Positions 63,565 to 64,000 of a stretch of DNA of 64,000 nt are shown here, in pieces. The position numbers and the translations under genes are program-made. Position 1 is the stretch's first letter, and each line of letters begins with the position of its first letter. A model generated the notes under the pieces. That model was not told the DNA's origin, ran no database searches, and saw only the letters and a program-made list of their open reading frames with translations. The stretch comes from Staphylococcus sp. KG4-3 (GTDB lineage Bacteria; Bacillota; Bacilli; Staphylococcales; Staphylococcaceae): the NCBI RefSeq assembly GCF_033597815.2, contig NZ_CP166245.1, forward strand, positions 2,666,001 to 2,730,000. Reading direction: 5' to 3'.

Positions 63565-64000
63565 TTACTTCACCTCATTATTTGATATTTTGAAAAATAA
63601 ATTTTAAGTATAGATAATAAATCAAATAGTATCCTTATAATATTAATTTACACCTTTTATACATCTTCCTCAATAAAACAATTTAGTTTATTCAATACTT
63701 TATATTTAAGAAATCAAAAACAACACAAGCGTATGACTATATAGAAATATTTTTTAATAAGCAATGTACATCTTGATAATCTAAAGGTTATTTATATTAC
63801 TCCCTCAATTAATTGAGCATGAATACCCAAAACTTCTATGGTGAATTCAAATCTAAAAACTATAGTAAAATAATAGTATTTCTAAACGAAAATATTTTAA
63901 GGGTTATGTTTAATACCCGCCTAAAATAAACATTTTATATTATCAAGTAATTTTTATTTATCTATATTTTAATAATTGACCATAATATAAATTACCTGTA
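63565..64000. other. Intergenic region at window end
   Basis: There is no gene with a ribosome site in about 435 AT-rich bases. One perfect 14-base palindrome CTCAATTAATTGAG lies at 63804-63817. Confidence 0.35.

Overview
The window is AT-rich Firmicute DNA and reads as the chromosome of a coagulase-negative Staphylococcus. The evidence is two giant cell-wall proteins with YSIRK signal peptides and LPXTG anchors, a lytM-type glycylglycine endopeptidase, a staphylococcal choloylglycine-hydrolase homologue, staphylococcal intergenic hairpin repeats (GGGAC.GAAATC...GTCCCA and GAGACAT...ATGTCCC), and strong AGGAGG-type ribosome binding sites, several of them in front of TTG or GTG starts. A rifampin ADP-ribosyltransferase, a Bap-like protein and a thiazole (thiO/S/G/F) operon would fit the saprophyticus/xylosus/cohnii side of the genus. 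That placement is inference. No phage, insertion sequence, CRISPR array, tRNA or rRNA was seen.

Layout: 1-8.6 kb is almost all minus strand: a TetX-like FAD monooxygenase cut by the window edge with its PadR regulator, an indolepyruvate-type decarboxylase, a MarR regulator, a CmpX-like mechanosensitive-channel protein, a rifampin ADP-ribosyltransferase, a glycerophosphodiesterase and lytM. 8.6-16.1 kb holds a divergent LysR/MFS pair, dihydrouridine synthase, a two-gene membrane pair (DUF3100-like plus a small partner), a DoxX protein and an aldehyde dehydrogenase with a catabolite-repression site. 16.3-24.2 kb is one 2,636-residue Bap-like adhesin with 17 Ig-like repeats of about 86 residues and about 24 GENPGT hexapeptides. 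24.9-31.1 kb carries mqo, panBC with divergent panE, intergenic repeats, a candidate 34-residue membrane peptide, a frameshifted DUF2871 gene and a TauE/SafE exporter.

31.3-45.4 kb carries an alanine/Na+ symporter, a DUF418 protein, a divergent XRE-cupin/LysE pair, a flavin-type stress protein, an HrtAB-like ABC exporter, a sugar-acid operon (GntP permease, four-carbon acid sugar kinase, beta-hydroxyacid dehydrogenase) with divergent GntR, and a quinone-detoxification operon (ring-cleaving dioxygenase, LLM flavin oxidoreductase, FMN reductase) whose promoter carries a perfect GTATA-N5-TATAC palindrome. 45.5-52.5 kb is the second giant adhesin, with 16 tandem 98-residue repeats. 52.7-64 kb contains a bile-salt/penicillin-amidase family hydrolase, nrdDG behind a pair of NrdR boxes, the TPP-riboswitch-controlled tenI-thiO-thiS-thiG-thiF operon, an orphan xylulokinase, an AEC permease and a 35-residue membrane peptide.

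Themes: surface colonisation (two repeat adhesins totalling about 15 kb plus LytM), detoxification of electrophiles and antibiotics (TetX-like, Arr, quinone operon, several exporters), and carbon metabolism under catabolite control (three cre-like sites). The least explained parts are the 98-residue-repeat protein with an unrecognised N-terminal domain, the incomplete sugar-acid operon, the DUF3100 pair and the tiny membrane peptides.
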